64,000 nt of DNA. Origin: Streptomyces nigra. Lineage in GTDB: Bacteria > Actinomycetota > Actinomycetes > Streptomycetales > Streptomycetaceae. A program made the translations under genes and the position numbers. Below the pieces are notes generated by a model. The model was not told the DNA's origin and searched no databases. It was given only the letters and a program-made list of their open reading frames with translations. This document shows positions 17,249 through 25,571 of the stretch, one piece after another. The DNA lies in assembly GCF_003074055.1 (NCBI RefSeq), contig NZ_CP029043.1:1302001-1366000 (forward strand), written 5' to 3'. How positions within the stretch are numbered: position 1 is the first letter of the stretch; each line of letters begins with the position of its first letter.

Positions 17249-17639
17249 ACCTTCTGCTGGGTTCTCTGCACCCTACGCATGTTCGGCAAACCGTTTCATG
17301 CGCCCGTCACATCGACGACACATCGGGGGAAGCGCGACCCGCCGGATCGCGCCAGCACCACCGGCCGCGGGAGGCGCCACGGGACCGGGCGGCCCGCCCG
17401 GTCCCCGCCCCGCCGCACATGTGCCGCTGCCTTGTTCAATGCGCTGTCCCGCCCCCGTGTTCCCGAGCCCTACGGGACGACGCCCCTGCTCACCGGGGCC
17501 GGGCGAGGACGTGTGCCGGGCGCCGAACTCGGCCCGGCGCACCGGCGCTTCGCGCCCACCGGGCCGGCGGAGGACATCGCCCTGCGTGGTTGGCCGGATC
17601 CTTTTCGTACGGGTGGCGACGCTCCGGGCACGGAGAACC
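17249..17639. other. Intergenic region, no gene seen
   Basis: About 390 bases between the XRE gene start and the betaine-operon terminator. It holds the promoter side of the XRE gene, with an imperfect dyad GCATG...CATGC at 17277-17301, and a strong GC hairpin at 17381-17404 (GGGACCGGGC arms). No reading frame has both a plausible start signal and convincing amino acid composition. Confidence 0.5.
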
Positions 17640-17697
17640 CCGAGGGGTGGGCCCGCCGTACGGAGGGGAAGAACGTACGGCGTGGCCCACCCCTCGG
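17640..17697 (-). terminator. Long hairpin terminator of the betaine ABC operon
   Basis: Arms of about 23 bases (17640-17662 and 17674-17697, including GGGGTGGGCC and GGCCCACCCC and a CCGTACG/CGTACGG centre) flank an 11-base loop. It lies 25 bases beyond the proW-proX stop codon and is the longest stem-loop in the window. Confidence 0.8.
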
Positions 17698-17721
17698 GGG
17701 GCGGCGGTCGGGCCCGTCAGG

Positions 17722-19548
17722 TCACCCGGCCGCCTGGCTCTTGTGGTCCGATCCGGCGACCGGGGCCCACTTGTCGACGAGGCCGGGGTTGCGGTCCAGC
17801 CAGGCGCGCACGGCGTCCTGCTCCTTGCCCTTGCCCGCCTTGGTGATCTCCGACTCCAGGCCGGTGAGCTGCTTCTCCGTCATGGAGAAGTCCTTCAGCC
17901 ACGCCCCGACCTCGGGGTTGTCCTCGGCGAAGCCCTTGCGGGCGAGGGTGTGCACGTCGTCGCCGGAGCCCCAGGCGCCCTTGGGGTCCTCGAGCTTCTT
18001 CAGGTCGTAGTCGCTGTACGCCCAGTGCGGCGACCAGAGCGTGACGACGATGGGCTCCTTTGTGGCGTACGCGCGCTTGAGCTCGGCGAGCATCGCGGGC
18101 GTGGAGCCGTCCACGACGTCGTACGAGTCCTCCAGGCCGTACTCCTTGAGGACCTTGTCCTTGAGCAGGCCCATCATCCCGGCGCTCGGCTCGATGCCGA
18201 CGATCTTGCCCTTGAAGTCGCCGGACTTGTTCTTCAGGTCCGCCAGCGACTTCACGTCCTTCATGTACGAGGGGACGGAGAGCTCCAGCGAGGTGGGGCC
18301 GTACCAGGAGCCGAGGTCCTCGAGCTGCTTGCCGTACTTCTTCCAGTACTCGGCGTGGGTGACCGGCAGCCAGGAGTCGGTCTGGAAGTCGAGCTGCCCG
18401 GTGGCGAGGCCCGTGTAGAGCGGCCCGGCGGCGTACTGGGTGGTCTCGACGTCGAAGCCGCGCCGCTCCAGCAGTTCCTTCCAGAGGAAAGTGGAGGCGA
18501 TGCCCTCGTCCCACGGGATGTAGCCGAGCTTGAGCTTCTTGCCCTCGCCGATGTTCGTGGCGGATGCCTCGGCGGTGCCGGAGGACGGGCCGAAGACGCC
18601 CATGCCGCCCGCGACCAGGGCCAGCACGGCGACACCGGCGACGGCGACGACCGGGCGCGGCCGGTGGTTCCACACCTTGGGGGCGCCGGCCGCGCGGGCC
18701 TTGGCGGCGCTGCGGCGGCCGAGCGGGGAGATGTGCGTGCCGAGCGCACCGGTGATGCGGTCCAGGTAGATGGCGAGGACGACGATGCCGACGCCCGCCT
18801 CGAAGCCGAAGCCGATGTCGAGCTGGCCGATGGCCTCGTTGACCGCGCCGCCGAGGCCGCCGGTGCCGACCATGCCGGCGATGACGACCATCGACAGACT
18901 CAGCATGATGACCTGGTTGATGCCCGCCATGATCGTGGGCAGGGCCAGCGGCAGCTGGACGCGCAGCAGGGTGTCGCGGGGTGTGGTGCCGAACGCCTCG
19001 GCGGCCTCCACCAGCTCGCCGTCGACCTGCCGGATGCCCAGCTCGGTCATGCGGACGCCGGGAGCGAGCGCGAAGATCAGGGTGGCGATGACACCGGCGG
19101 CGGTGCCCAGCCCGAAGAACAGGATGGCCGGGATGAGCAGCACCATCGACGGCATCGTCTGAAGCAGGTCCAGGACGGGCCGCAGCACCGCGCTGACCGT
19201 CCTGGACCGGGCCGCCCAGATGCCCAGCGGGACCGAGATCACCAGGGCGATGAGGGTCGCGACCAGGACCAGGGCGAGCGTGGACATCGCCCGGTCCCAC
19301 AGGTCGAGCGAGTCGATCAGGGCGAACCCGCCGAACGCGAGGACGCCCGCGACCAGGCTGCGCAGCCACCACGCCAGCACGGCGAGGATGCCCGCGAGGA
19401 GCAGGGGCTCGGGTGCGGTCAGGACGGTGTTCACACCGTCGTACATGCCTTCCACGACGGCCTTGACGGCGTCGAAGAGCCAGCCCATGTGGGCGACGAG
19501 CCAGTCGACTCCGGAGTCGACCCAGTCGCCGAGACGCAGCCTAGGCAC
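17722..19548 (-). CDS. Betaine/proline ABC transporter: permease fused to substrate-binding protein
   Basis: A 608-residue fusion. Residues about 1-270 form an OpuAB/ProW-type permease with six or more helices and the EAA-like loop (VEAAEAFGTTPRDTLLRVQL). After one extra hydrophobic segment (about 295-315) the remaining ~280 residues form an OpuAC/ProX-type quaternary-amine binding domain (KKLKLGYIPWDEGIASTFLW, TDSWLPVTHAEYWKKYG). The binding domain would be tethered outside the membrane. It imports an osmoprotectant such as glycine betaine; exact ligand unknown. The GTG start lies 8 bases inside the ATPase gene, so translation is coupled. Confidence 0.88.
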   Translation of the reverse strand: MPRLRLGDWVDSGVDWLVAHMGWLFDAVKAVVEGMYDGVNTVLTAPEPLLLAGILAVLAWWLRSLVAGVLAFGGFALIDSLDLWDRAMSTLALVLVATLIALVISVPLGIWAARSRTVSAVLRPVLDLLQTMPSMVLLIPAILFFGLGTAAGVIATLIFALAPGVRMTELGIRQVDGELVEAAEAFGTTPRDTLLRVQLPLALPTIMAGINQVIMLSLSMVVIAGMVGTGGLGGAVNEAIGQLDIGFGFEAGVGIVVLAIYLDRITGALGTHISPLGRRSAAKARAAGAPKVWNHRPRPVVAVAGVAVLALVAGGMGVFGPSSGTAEASATNIGEGKKLKLGYIPWDEGIASTFLWKELLERRGFDVETTQYAAGPLYTGLATGQLDFQTDSWLPVTHAEYWKKYGKQLEDLGSWYGPTSLELSVPSYMKDVKSLADLKNKSGDFKGKIVGIEPSAGMMGLLKDKVLKEYGLEDSYDVVDGSTPAMLAELKRAYATKEPIVVTLWSPHWAYSDYDLKKLEDPKGAWGSGDDVHTLARKGFAEDNPEVGAWLKDFSMTEKQLTGLESEITKAGKGKEQDAVRAWLDRNPGLVDKWAPVAGSDHKSQAAG

Positions 19549-20617
19549 GGGCGGTCACCTTCCCCTCGGGGTTGTCGCAGGGCGAGGGATCGGCGCTCTC
19601 GTCCCCGAGGAAGCCGAGGAGCCGGCGGCGCGGTACGACGCCGACGACCCGGCCGGCCTCGTCCACGACCGAGACGCGGTGCGTCAGCCGGGTGCTGATC
19701 GCGCAGAGCTCGGCGAATGTCGTGTCGGGGGTCGCGGTCTCGCACGCGCAGAGCGGGGCGTCCACGGTGACGCCGGTGTCCATGAGCGCGCTCGCGGTGA
19801 GCACGCGGGAGCGGTCGACGTCCTGGATGAAGGAGGCGACGTAGTCGTTCGCGGGGCGCAGCAGGATGTCCTCGGCGGTGCCGGTCTGGACGATGCGTCC
19901 GTCGCGCATGACGGCGATGCGGTCGCCGAGCCGCATGGCCTCGTTGAGGTCGTGCGTGATGAAGACGATCGTCTTCTTCAGGGTCTTCTGCAGCTGGAGC
20001 AGCTGGTCCTGCATGTCCCGGCGGATCAGTGGGTCGAGCGCGCTGAACGACTCGTCCATGAGGAGCAGGTCGGCGTCGGTGGCGAGGGCGCGGGCGAGGC
20101 CCACGCGCTGCTGCATGCCGCCGGACAGCTCGTCGGGCCAGGACTTCTCCCAGCCGCCCAGGCCGCACAGCTCGAGGGCCTCGGCGGCGCGTCTCTCCCG
20201 TTCGGCCCGGGGTACCCCCTGCACGGCCAGGCCGTAGGCGGCGTTCTCCAGGACGCTGCGGTGCGGGAAGAGAGCGAAGTGCTGGAACACCATGCTGATC
20301 TTGCGGGCACGGACGTCGCGCAGCTCGCGGTCGCCGAGCGCGGTCAGGTCCTGCCCGTCGAAGCGGACGTGCCCCGCGGTCGGCTCCAGCAGGCCGTTCA
20401 GCATGCGCAGCAAGGTGGACTTGCCGGAGCCGGACAGGCCCATGACGACGAAGATCTGGCCGGGTTCGACCGTGAAGGAGGCGTCGATCACGGCGGCGGT
20501 GGTGCCGTCGGCGCGCAGTTCCTCCCGGTCGGCTCCCTGGCGGAGCCGTTCGACAGCCTGGTCCGGTCGTCTGCCGAACACCTTGTACAGATGGTCGGCC
20601 TCAAGCCTGGATGACAC
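19541..20617 (-). CDS. proV: Glycine betaine/proline ABC transporter ATP-binding protein
   Basis: A 358-residue ProV/OpuAA-type ATPase. Walker A is GLSGSGKS, the signature is LSGGMQQRVGLARALA, and Walker B is LLLMDESFSALD. A C-terminal region of about 110 residues resembles the CBS-domain pair that senses ionic strength in OpuA-type importers. The GTG at 20617 was chosen because AGAGG lies 6 bases upstream and the conserved domain starts almost at once (LEADHLYKVFG). The partner permease-binding fusion follows with an 8-base overlap. A perfect 19-base palindrome lies 38 bases upstream. Confidence 0.88.
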   Translation of the reverse strand: MSSRLEADHLYKVFGRRPDQAVERLRQGADREELRADGTTAAVIDASFTVEPGQIFVVMGLSGSGKSTLLRMLNGLLEPTAGHVRFDGQDLTALGDRELRDVRARKISMVFQHFALFPHRSVLENAAYGLAVQGVPRAERERRAAEALELCGLGGWEKSWPDELSGGMQQRVGLARALATDADLLLMDESFSALDPLIRRDMQDQLLQLQKTLKKTIVFITHDLNEAMRLGDRIAVMRDGRIVQTGTAEDILLRPANDYVASFIQDVDRSRVLTASALMDTGVTVDAPLCACETATPDTTFAELCAISTRLTHRVSVVDEAGRVVGVVPRRRLLGFLGDESADPSPCDNPEGKVTARA

Positions 20618-20655
20618 GCTTACCTCTTGTCTCGGCGGCAGATGAACGGAGCGAC

Positions 20656-20674
20656 CTGCGCAACAGTTGCGCAG
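20656..20674. promoter_or_regulatory. Perfect 19-bp palindrome upstream of proV
   Basis: CTGCGCAACAGTTGCGCAG is two perfect 9-base arms around a single A. It lies 38 bases before the proV start, in the 193-base spacer shared with the divergent exonuclease gene. A palindrome of this quality is typical of a repressor operator (TetR, MarR or GntR class). No regulator gene is adjacent, so the binding protein is unknown. Confidence 0.6.
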
Positions 20675-20810
20675 TGAGCACCCCGGGGCCGCCCCTGCCC
20701 TGCTTTCCCGACCACAAACGCACAAGTGGTCCAGGCCACAGGGCCGCCACACAGGGCGACCGGACGCTCACTCCGGGGCCGTTGTCGGTGCCGTGCGGCA
20801 TGATGCGTCC

Positions 20811-21731
20811 GTGACCGGACGACTGATGCTCCTCGACACCGCCTCGCTGTACTTCCGCGCCTACTTCGGCGTGCCGGACTCGGTGAAGGCCCCCGACGGC
20901 ACCCCGGTGAACGCCGTGCGCGGGCTCCTCGACTTCATCGACCGCCTCGTCAAGGACCACCGCCCGGACGAACTGGTGGCCTGCATGGACGCCGACTGGC
21001 GCCCGCAGTGGCGGGTCGACCTGATCCCCTCCTACAAGGCGCACCGCGTCGCCGAGGAGCACGAGGGCGGCCCCGACGAGGAGGAGGTGCCCGACACCCT
21101 GTCCCCGCAGGTGCCGGTCATCGAGGCGGTGCTGGACGCGCTCGGCATCGCGCGGGTCGGCGTCGAGGGCTACGAGGCGGACGACGTGATCGGCACGTTC
21201 ACCGCCAGGGCGAAGGGCCCCGTCGACATCGTCACCGGCGACCGCGACCTGTACCAGCTGGTGGACGACGCGCGCGGGGTGCGCGTGCTCTACCCGCTGA
21301 AGGGCGTCGGCACCCTCCAGGTCACCGACGAGGCGTGGCTGCGCGAGAAGTACGGCGTGGACGGCCGCGGGTACGCGGATCTGGCGCTGCTGCGGGGCGA
21401 CCCGAGCGACGGCCTGCCGGGTGTGCCCGGGATCGGCGAGAAGACGGCGGCGAAGCTCCTCGCGGAGTTCGGCGACCTCGCCGGGATCATGGCGGCGGTC
21501 GACGACCCGAAGGCGAAGCTGACACCCTCGCAGCGCAGGCGGCTGGACGAGTCCCGGCCGTACGTGGCCGTCGCGCCGACCGTGGTGCGGGTCGCCGCCG
21601 ACGTCCCGCTGCCGGACGTCGAGGTCGCCGTGCCGCGCGCCCCGCGCGATCCGGAGGCGCTGGAGGCACTGGCGGCGCGCTGGGGGCTCGGCGGCTCGCT
21701 GCAGCGGCTGCTCACCACGCTGGCCGAGTGA
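20811..21731 (+). CDS. 5'-3' exonuclease (FEN/PolA N-terminal-like)
   Basis: A 306-residue stand-alone 5'-nuclease of the PolA N-terminal family. Metal-binding acidic residues are seen in MLLDTASLYFRAYF, VACMDAD, EGYEADDVIGT and VDIVTGDRDLYQLV. The helix-hairpin-helix is LPGVPGIGEKTAAKLLAEFG. It would remove flap or RNA-primer 5' ends and is cytosolic. The GTG at 20811 gives the family-typical length, though no strong ribosome-binding site precedes it; the ATG at 20826 is the alternative. Confidence 0.85.
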   Translation: MTGRLMLLDTASLYFRAYFGVPDSVKAPDGTPVNAVRGLLDFIDRLVKDHRPDELVACMDADWRPQWRVDLIPSYKAHRVAEEHEGGPDEEEVPDTLSPQVPVIEAVLDALGIARVGVEGYEADDVIGTFTARAKGPVDIVTGDRDLYQLVDDARGVRVLYPLKGVGTLQVTDEAWLREKYGVDGRGYADLALLRGDPSDGLPGVPGIGEKTAAKLLAEFGDLAGIMAAVDDPKAKLTPSQRRRLDESRPYVAVAPTVVRVAADVPLPDVEVAVPRAPRDPEALEALAARWGLGGSLQRLLTTLAE

Positions 21732-21849
21732 CGGCGGCGGCCGTCCCGCATACATGGGACATCTGGGACGGGGCATTCGTCCGGTACTTCCCCGTCCACA
21801 GATGAACGCGGGTGCACAGATCCCGCACGCGACCCGACCGAGGTGCTAA

Positions 21850-21865
21850 CTTAGGTAAACCTAAG
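21850..21865. promoter_or_regulatory. Iron box (DmdR/DtxR/IdeR operator)
   Basis: CTTAGGTAAACCTAAG is a perfect palindrome matching the core of the actinobacterial iron box (TTAGGTTAG-CTAACCTAA type). It lies 21 bases before the siderophore-interacting protein start. Iron-loaded DmdR1/IdeR would repress this gene. Confidence 0.85.
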
Positions 21866-21886
21866 CTCACCCAGAGGGAGGCCGTC

Positions 21887-22729
21887 ATGGCAGAACGCCC
21901 TGCCCGCAAGCCACGGAAGGTCCGTTCCGCGCAGGTCGTCCGCACCGAACGGCTGACCCCGCACATGCAGCGTGTGGTGCTCGGCGGCGAGGGCCTCGCC
22001 GACTTCACGGCGGACACCTGCACGGACCACTACGTGAAGCTCCTCTTCTCCCCCGAGGGCGCCGACTTCCCCGAGCCCTTCGACCTGGAGCGCGTCCGCG
22101 AGGAACTGCCGCGCGAGCAGTGGCCGGTGACCCGGACGTACACCGTGCGGGCCTGGGACCCCGAGCACCGTGAGCTGACGCTGGACTTCGTGATCCACGG
22201 CGACGAGGGCCTGGCCGGCCCCTGGGCGCTGCGCGCCCGACCCGGTGAGACCGTCCGCTTCCTCGGCCCCGGCGGCGCCTACGCCCCCGACGCCGCCGCC
22301 GACTGGCATCTGTTCGCGGGTGACGAGAGCGCCCTGCCCGCGATCGCCCGCTCCCTGGAGTCGCTGCCCGCCGGCGCCGCCGCCCACGCCTTCGTGGAGG
22401 TGTCCGGCCCCGAGGAGGAGCTGAAGATCGACTCGGACGTCGAGGTGGTCTGGCTGCACCGCGGTGCGCGCCCCGTCGGAGAGGCGCTGCTCGACGCGGT
22501 GCGCTCCTTCGCCTTCCCCGAGGGCCGTGTCCACGCCTTCGTCCACGGCGAGGCGCACTTCGTGAAGGAGCTGCGCCATCTGCTCCGCGTGGAGCGGAGC
22601 GTGCCCCGCGAGGACCTGTCGATCTCCGGCTACTGGCGCCTCGGTCACAACGAGGACGGCTGGCAGGCGTCCAAGCGGGACTGGAACGCGCGTATCGAGG
22701 CGGAGCAGGAGGGGGCGCCGACGGCGTAG
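21887..22729 (+). CDS. Siderophore-interacting protein (FAD-dependent ferric-siderophore reductase)
   Basis: A 280-residue member of the SIP/ViuB family, cytosolic flavoproteins that reduce ferric siderophores to release iron. The FAD-binding barrel (about 20-135) contains RTYTVRAWDPEHRELTLDFV and the phosphate-binding GPWALRARPGETVRFLGPGG. The C-terminal NAD(P)H/SIP domain has HLFAGDESALPAIARSLESL and ends in DLSISGYWRLGHNEDGW, a family hallmark. GAGGGAGG lies 6 bases before the ATG. The iron box directly upstream shows induction in iron limitation. Confidence 0.92.
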   Translation: MAERPARKPRKVRSAQVVRTERLTPHMQRVVLGGEGLADFTADTCTDHYVKLLFSPEGADFPEPFDLERVREELPREQWPVTRTYTVRAWDPEHRELTLDFVIHGDEGLAGPWALRARPGETVRFLGPGGAYAPDAAADWHLFAGDESALPAIARSLESLPAGAAAHAFVEVSGPEEELKIDSDVEVVWLHRGARPVGEALLDAVRSFAFPEGRVHAFVHGEAHFVKELRHLLRVERSVPREDLSISGYWRLGHNEDGWQASKRDWNARIEAEQEGAPTA

Positions 22730-23327
22730 CCGTACGGACCATCTCGCGCTCGCGCCGGACGAGCCGACGGCGCGGGCGAGCGGGCGTCCGCGCGCGCGTC
22801 GCACGGCGACACGTCCCACGCTCCGGAGCGCACGCCCTGTTCGGCGGCCGGAAATCGTCGCATGGTGCGAAGCACGGTTCCCGTGAGTCCCGGGAACAGC
22901 TCCACCAGTTTGAACAGTTGACGAGACGCACGGTGGCAAAGGAAGGTGTAGGTGATCCACGTCCGCGTCGCCGACGCCGCGGTCGTGGCGACGGTGACCA
23001 CCGATCACCTGCACCGCCCGGTGGTCGCCTGGGAGGCCAAGGCCGACGGCACCACACAGCACGCGATCGACGATGCCCCACAGGACCGGTTCCGTCAGCA
23101 GGCCTCATCCGTGCACGAGTCAGCCACGCCGCGGCAGCAGCGTAGGGAAGCACAGCGCGTAGTTCCTGGACTTGGTCGGCTCCGCCACTCGGAGGGCGTC
23201 GTGAAGGGCTCTGTTCCCCGCTGGTCGGCCGGAGTGCCGTCCCGTGACGGTGCCCGCGCCGTAAGGGCTCACCGCCCGCGCGGAGGCACCGACCTCGTCC
23301 TCGGACCCCTGATTCCGGGAGAGGCTC
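22730..23327. other. Gap before the terpene synthase, with a possible decayed gene
   Basis: About 600 bases with no convincing complete gene. From a GTG at 22952, with GGAAGG 5 bases upstream, a frame begins VIHVRVADAAVVATVTTDHL and keeps a coding-like third-base pattern for about 60 codons. It then becomes compositionally random and runs on into the terpene synthase region in another frame. This could be the stub of a truncated gene, a short gene with a wrongly placed end, or chance. The final 100 bases carry the terpene synthase leader, with GGGAGAGG 5 bases before its ATG. Confidence 0.35.
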
Positions 23328-24353
23328 ATGCCACAGAACGTCGCCATAAACTTACCCATTCCATCCCGGCTGAACCCAGGCCTGGCCGCCGCCCGGGAGC
23401 GACATCTGGAGTGGATGCGCCTCCAGGGACTCGTGGTGGGCCACCCGGCCGCCCGCCGCTACCTGTTCTCGGCGGTGGCGGACCTGGCCGCCTACAGCTA
23501 CCCGGACGCCACCGGCGAGGACCTCGACCTGGCCTTCGACACCATGGGCTGGTTCTTCCTCCTCGACGACCTCTTCGACGTCCCTGAGGGCTGCGAGGCC
23601 GACGAGGCCGTCGACGTGTGCCGGCAGCTCATCGCGCTCGTCGGCGACGGCACCCGGCCGCACCCCGACAGCGAACCGCCCCTGGTGACGGCCTTCGCGG
23701 ACATCTGGCGCCGCACCCGGGCGGGCATGTCCGAGGAGTGGCGGCAGCGGGCCGCCCACAACTGGGTCGACTATCTGGTGGGGAATCTGACCGAGGAGAT
23801 CGACCGGCGCACCTGGGTCCCCCAGGACTTCGCCACCCGGATGCGGATAGGGCACCGCACCCTGGGTCTGGTCCCCTCGCTCGACCTCGCCGAGCGGCTC
23901 GGCCACTTCGAGATCCCGCCGCTCGTCTGGCACAGCAGCCACCTCGACTCGATGCGCCGGGCCGCCGTCGACGCCGTCAAGCTGATCAACGAGATCATGT
24001 CCCTGGAGAACGACGACGCCCGCGGCGACCCGAACCTCGTGCACTGCCTGATGCGGCAGCGCGACTGCTCCCGGCAGGAGGCCATCCCGATCGCCGTCGC
24101 CCTCGTCCAGAGCGCGGTCGCCCGGCTCCACGAGCAGGCCAGGATGATCCCCTTGTTCTCGTCCCGGCTCGGCCTCACGGGCGCCCAGTCCGAGAAGCTC
24201 CACCGGTATGCGACGGCCATGCTCACCTGGATCCGCGGCAGCTACGACTGGAGCCGGAGCAACGGCCGTTACTCCCCCCACACGGCCAACGCCCTCAGCC
24301 CCGACGAGTCGGGCCAGCTGCACCCCACGAACCTGGCACCGGTGTCGCGCTAG
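23328..24353 (+). CDS. Class I terpene (probably sesquiterpene) synthase
   Basis: A 341-residue bacterial terpene cyclase. The aspartate-rich motif is D80-D-L-F-D84, and the second metal site is N221-E-I-M-S225-L-E-N-D229, a variant of NDxxSxxxE with E and D swapped for the usual D and E. A C-terminal RY pair (NGRYS) is also present. It would ionise a prenyl diphosphate, most likely farnesyl diphosphate, and cyclise it. The product cannot be told from sequence by eye. No prenyltransferase or P450 is directly joined, although a P450 lies 1.2 kb away in the conservon. The TAG stop lies in the inverted repeat of a MITE-like element, suggesting that the original C-terminus was altered. It appears accessory to the core gene order. 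Confidence 0.85.
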   Translation: MPQNVAINLPIPSRLNPGLAAARERHLEWMRLQGLVVGHPAARRYLFSAVADLAAYSYPDATGEDLDLAFDTMGWFFLLDDLFDVPEGCEADEAVDVCRQLIALVGDGTRPHPDSEPPLVTAFADIWRRTRAGMSEEWRQRAAHNWVDYLVGNLTEEIDRRTWVPQDFATRMRIGHRTLGLVPSLDLAERLGHFEIPPLVWHSSHLDSMRRAAVDAVKLINEIMSLENDDARGDPNLVHCLMRQRDCSRQEAIPIAVALVQSAVARLHEQARMIPLFSSRLGLTGAQSEKLHRYATAMLTWIRGSYDWSRSNGRYSPHTANALSPDESGQLHPTNLAPVSR

Positions 24354-24584
24354 GTCGTGTCCGTAAAGTCGCGTCGTCCGCCCGTAGGGCGGGCCGAGCG
24401 GCGTCCGGTGCGTGCTCTGGGGGTACCCCCTGCTCGAAGAGCTGGGGTAGTGCCGGACGGGCTCCCGCGTACTGGTTGTACGCGGGAGCCCGGCCGGTGC
24501 GGCGAGTGGGGGTCCCCCCTGCTCGAAGAGCTTGGGGGAGTGCCGGGCGTCGAACGGCAGGCGGGACTTTGCGGACACGACCTA
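24351..24584. mobile_element. MITE-like element with terminal inverted repeats
   Basis: A 234-base element bounded by TAGGTCGTGTCCGTAAAGTC and GACTTTGCGGACACGACCTA, inverted copies differing by one base over 20. Outside them are C and G, so each end reads CTAG. It encodes no protein. Inside are a near-perfect hairpin (GGCTCCCGCGTAC arms, about 24460-24490) and two copies of CCCTGCTCGAAGAGCT. Elements of this form are scattered through Streptomyces genomes, often just after genes. It supplies the stop codon of the terpene synthase and may also terminate its transcript. Confidence 0.75.
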
Positions 24585-24609
24585 GGGGTTCTCGTAGGCT
24601 GGGCATCCG

Positions 24610-25554
24610 ATGAGACGCCGTACGCCGCCCCCACCCTCCCCGCTGCCCCAGCTGAACGGGGTGGACCCGGTGCGCGTACGGCTGCCCGCCACCGACGGGT
24701 GGGCGACCGTACGGGACCATCTCGTGGCGCGCCTCGCCGCCGGGGACGGCGTGATCGACGGCATGCTGGACGCGGGACGGATCGTGGACGCCACCGGGCG
24801 GCCGGTGGCCCGCGACACCGCCTACGCGCCCGGCATGTACGTCTGGTTCCACCGCGAGCTCGCCGACGAGGAGCGGGTGCCGTTCCCGATCGAGGTCGTC
24901 CACCGGGACGAGCACATCGTGGTCGCCGACAAGCCGCACTTCCTGGCCACGACGCCCCGCGGCAGCCATGTCGCCGAGACGGCGCTCGCCCGGCTGCGGC
25001 GCGACCTCGGTCTCCCGGCGCTGGGCGCGGCTCACCGGCTGGACCGCCTGACGGCGGGGCTGGTGCTGTTCACGGTCCGGCCCGAGGAGCGCGGCGCCTA
25101 CCAGTCGCTGTTCCGCGACCGGCTGATGGCCAAGGAGTACGAGGCGGTGGCCCCGTACGAGCCCGGGCTGGACCTGCCCCGGACCGTGCGCAGCCGCATC
25201 GTGAAGGAGCGCGGGGTGATGGCGGCCCGCGAGGTGCCCGGGGAGCCCAACGCGGTCAGCCGGATCGAGCTGGTGGAGCACCGGGACGGGCGCGCCCGGT
25301 ACCGGCTCACGCCCAGCACCGGCCAGACGCACCAGCTGCGGGTGCACATGAGCGCGCTGGGCGTACCGATCCTGGGCGACCCCCTGTACCCGGTGGTGAC
25401 CGGCCCGGTGCCGGCCGGTGACTTCCGTCGCCCGCTCCAACTGCTGGCGCGGGCACTGGAGTTCACCGACCCGGTCACCGGGCACCGGCACCGGTTCGTC
25501 AGCTCGCGTGACCTGGGGGCCTGGTCGTCGTACGCCGACTGGGCGGCCGGCTGA
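24610..25554 (+). CDS. RluA-family pseudouridine synthase
   Basis: A 314-residue pseudouridine synthase of the RluA/RluD family. The catalytic motif is GAAHRLDRLTAGL, with the essential Asp in HRLDR. VVHRDEHIVVADKPHFL and PSTGQTHQLRVHMSALG are the other family motifs, the latter followed by the ILGDPLYP strand. It would isomerise uridines in ribosomal or transfer RNA; the exact site is not assignable. The gene starts 25 bases after the MITE-like element and converges on the P450 gene with a 17-base gap. Confidence 0.9.
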   Translation: MRRRTPPPPSPLPQLNGVDPVRVRLPATDGWATVRDHLVARLAAGDGVIDGMLDAGRIVDATGRPVARDTAYAPGMYVWFHRELADEERVPFPIEVVHRDEHIVVADKPHFLATTPRGSHVAETALARLRRDLGLPALGAAHRLDRLTAGLVLFTVRPEERGAYQSLFRDRLMAKEYEAVAPYEPGLDLPRTVRSRIVKERGVMAAREVPGEPNAVSRIELVEHRDGRARYRLTPSTGQTHQLRVHMSALGVPILGDPLYPVVTGPVPAGDFRRPLQLLARALEFTDPVTGHRHRFVSSRDLGAWSSYADWAAG

Positions 25555-25571
25555 CCCGGTGCCCACCGGGG

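Noticed and set aside
17381..17404. GC-rich hairpin considered as a terminator
   Set aside because: No gene ends near it on either strand; it is noted only as a hairpin within a gap.
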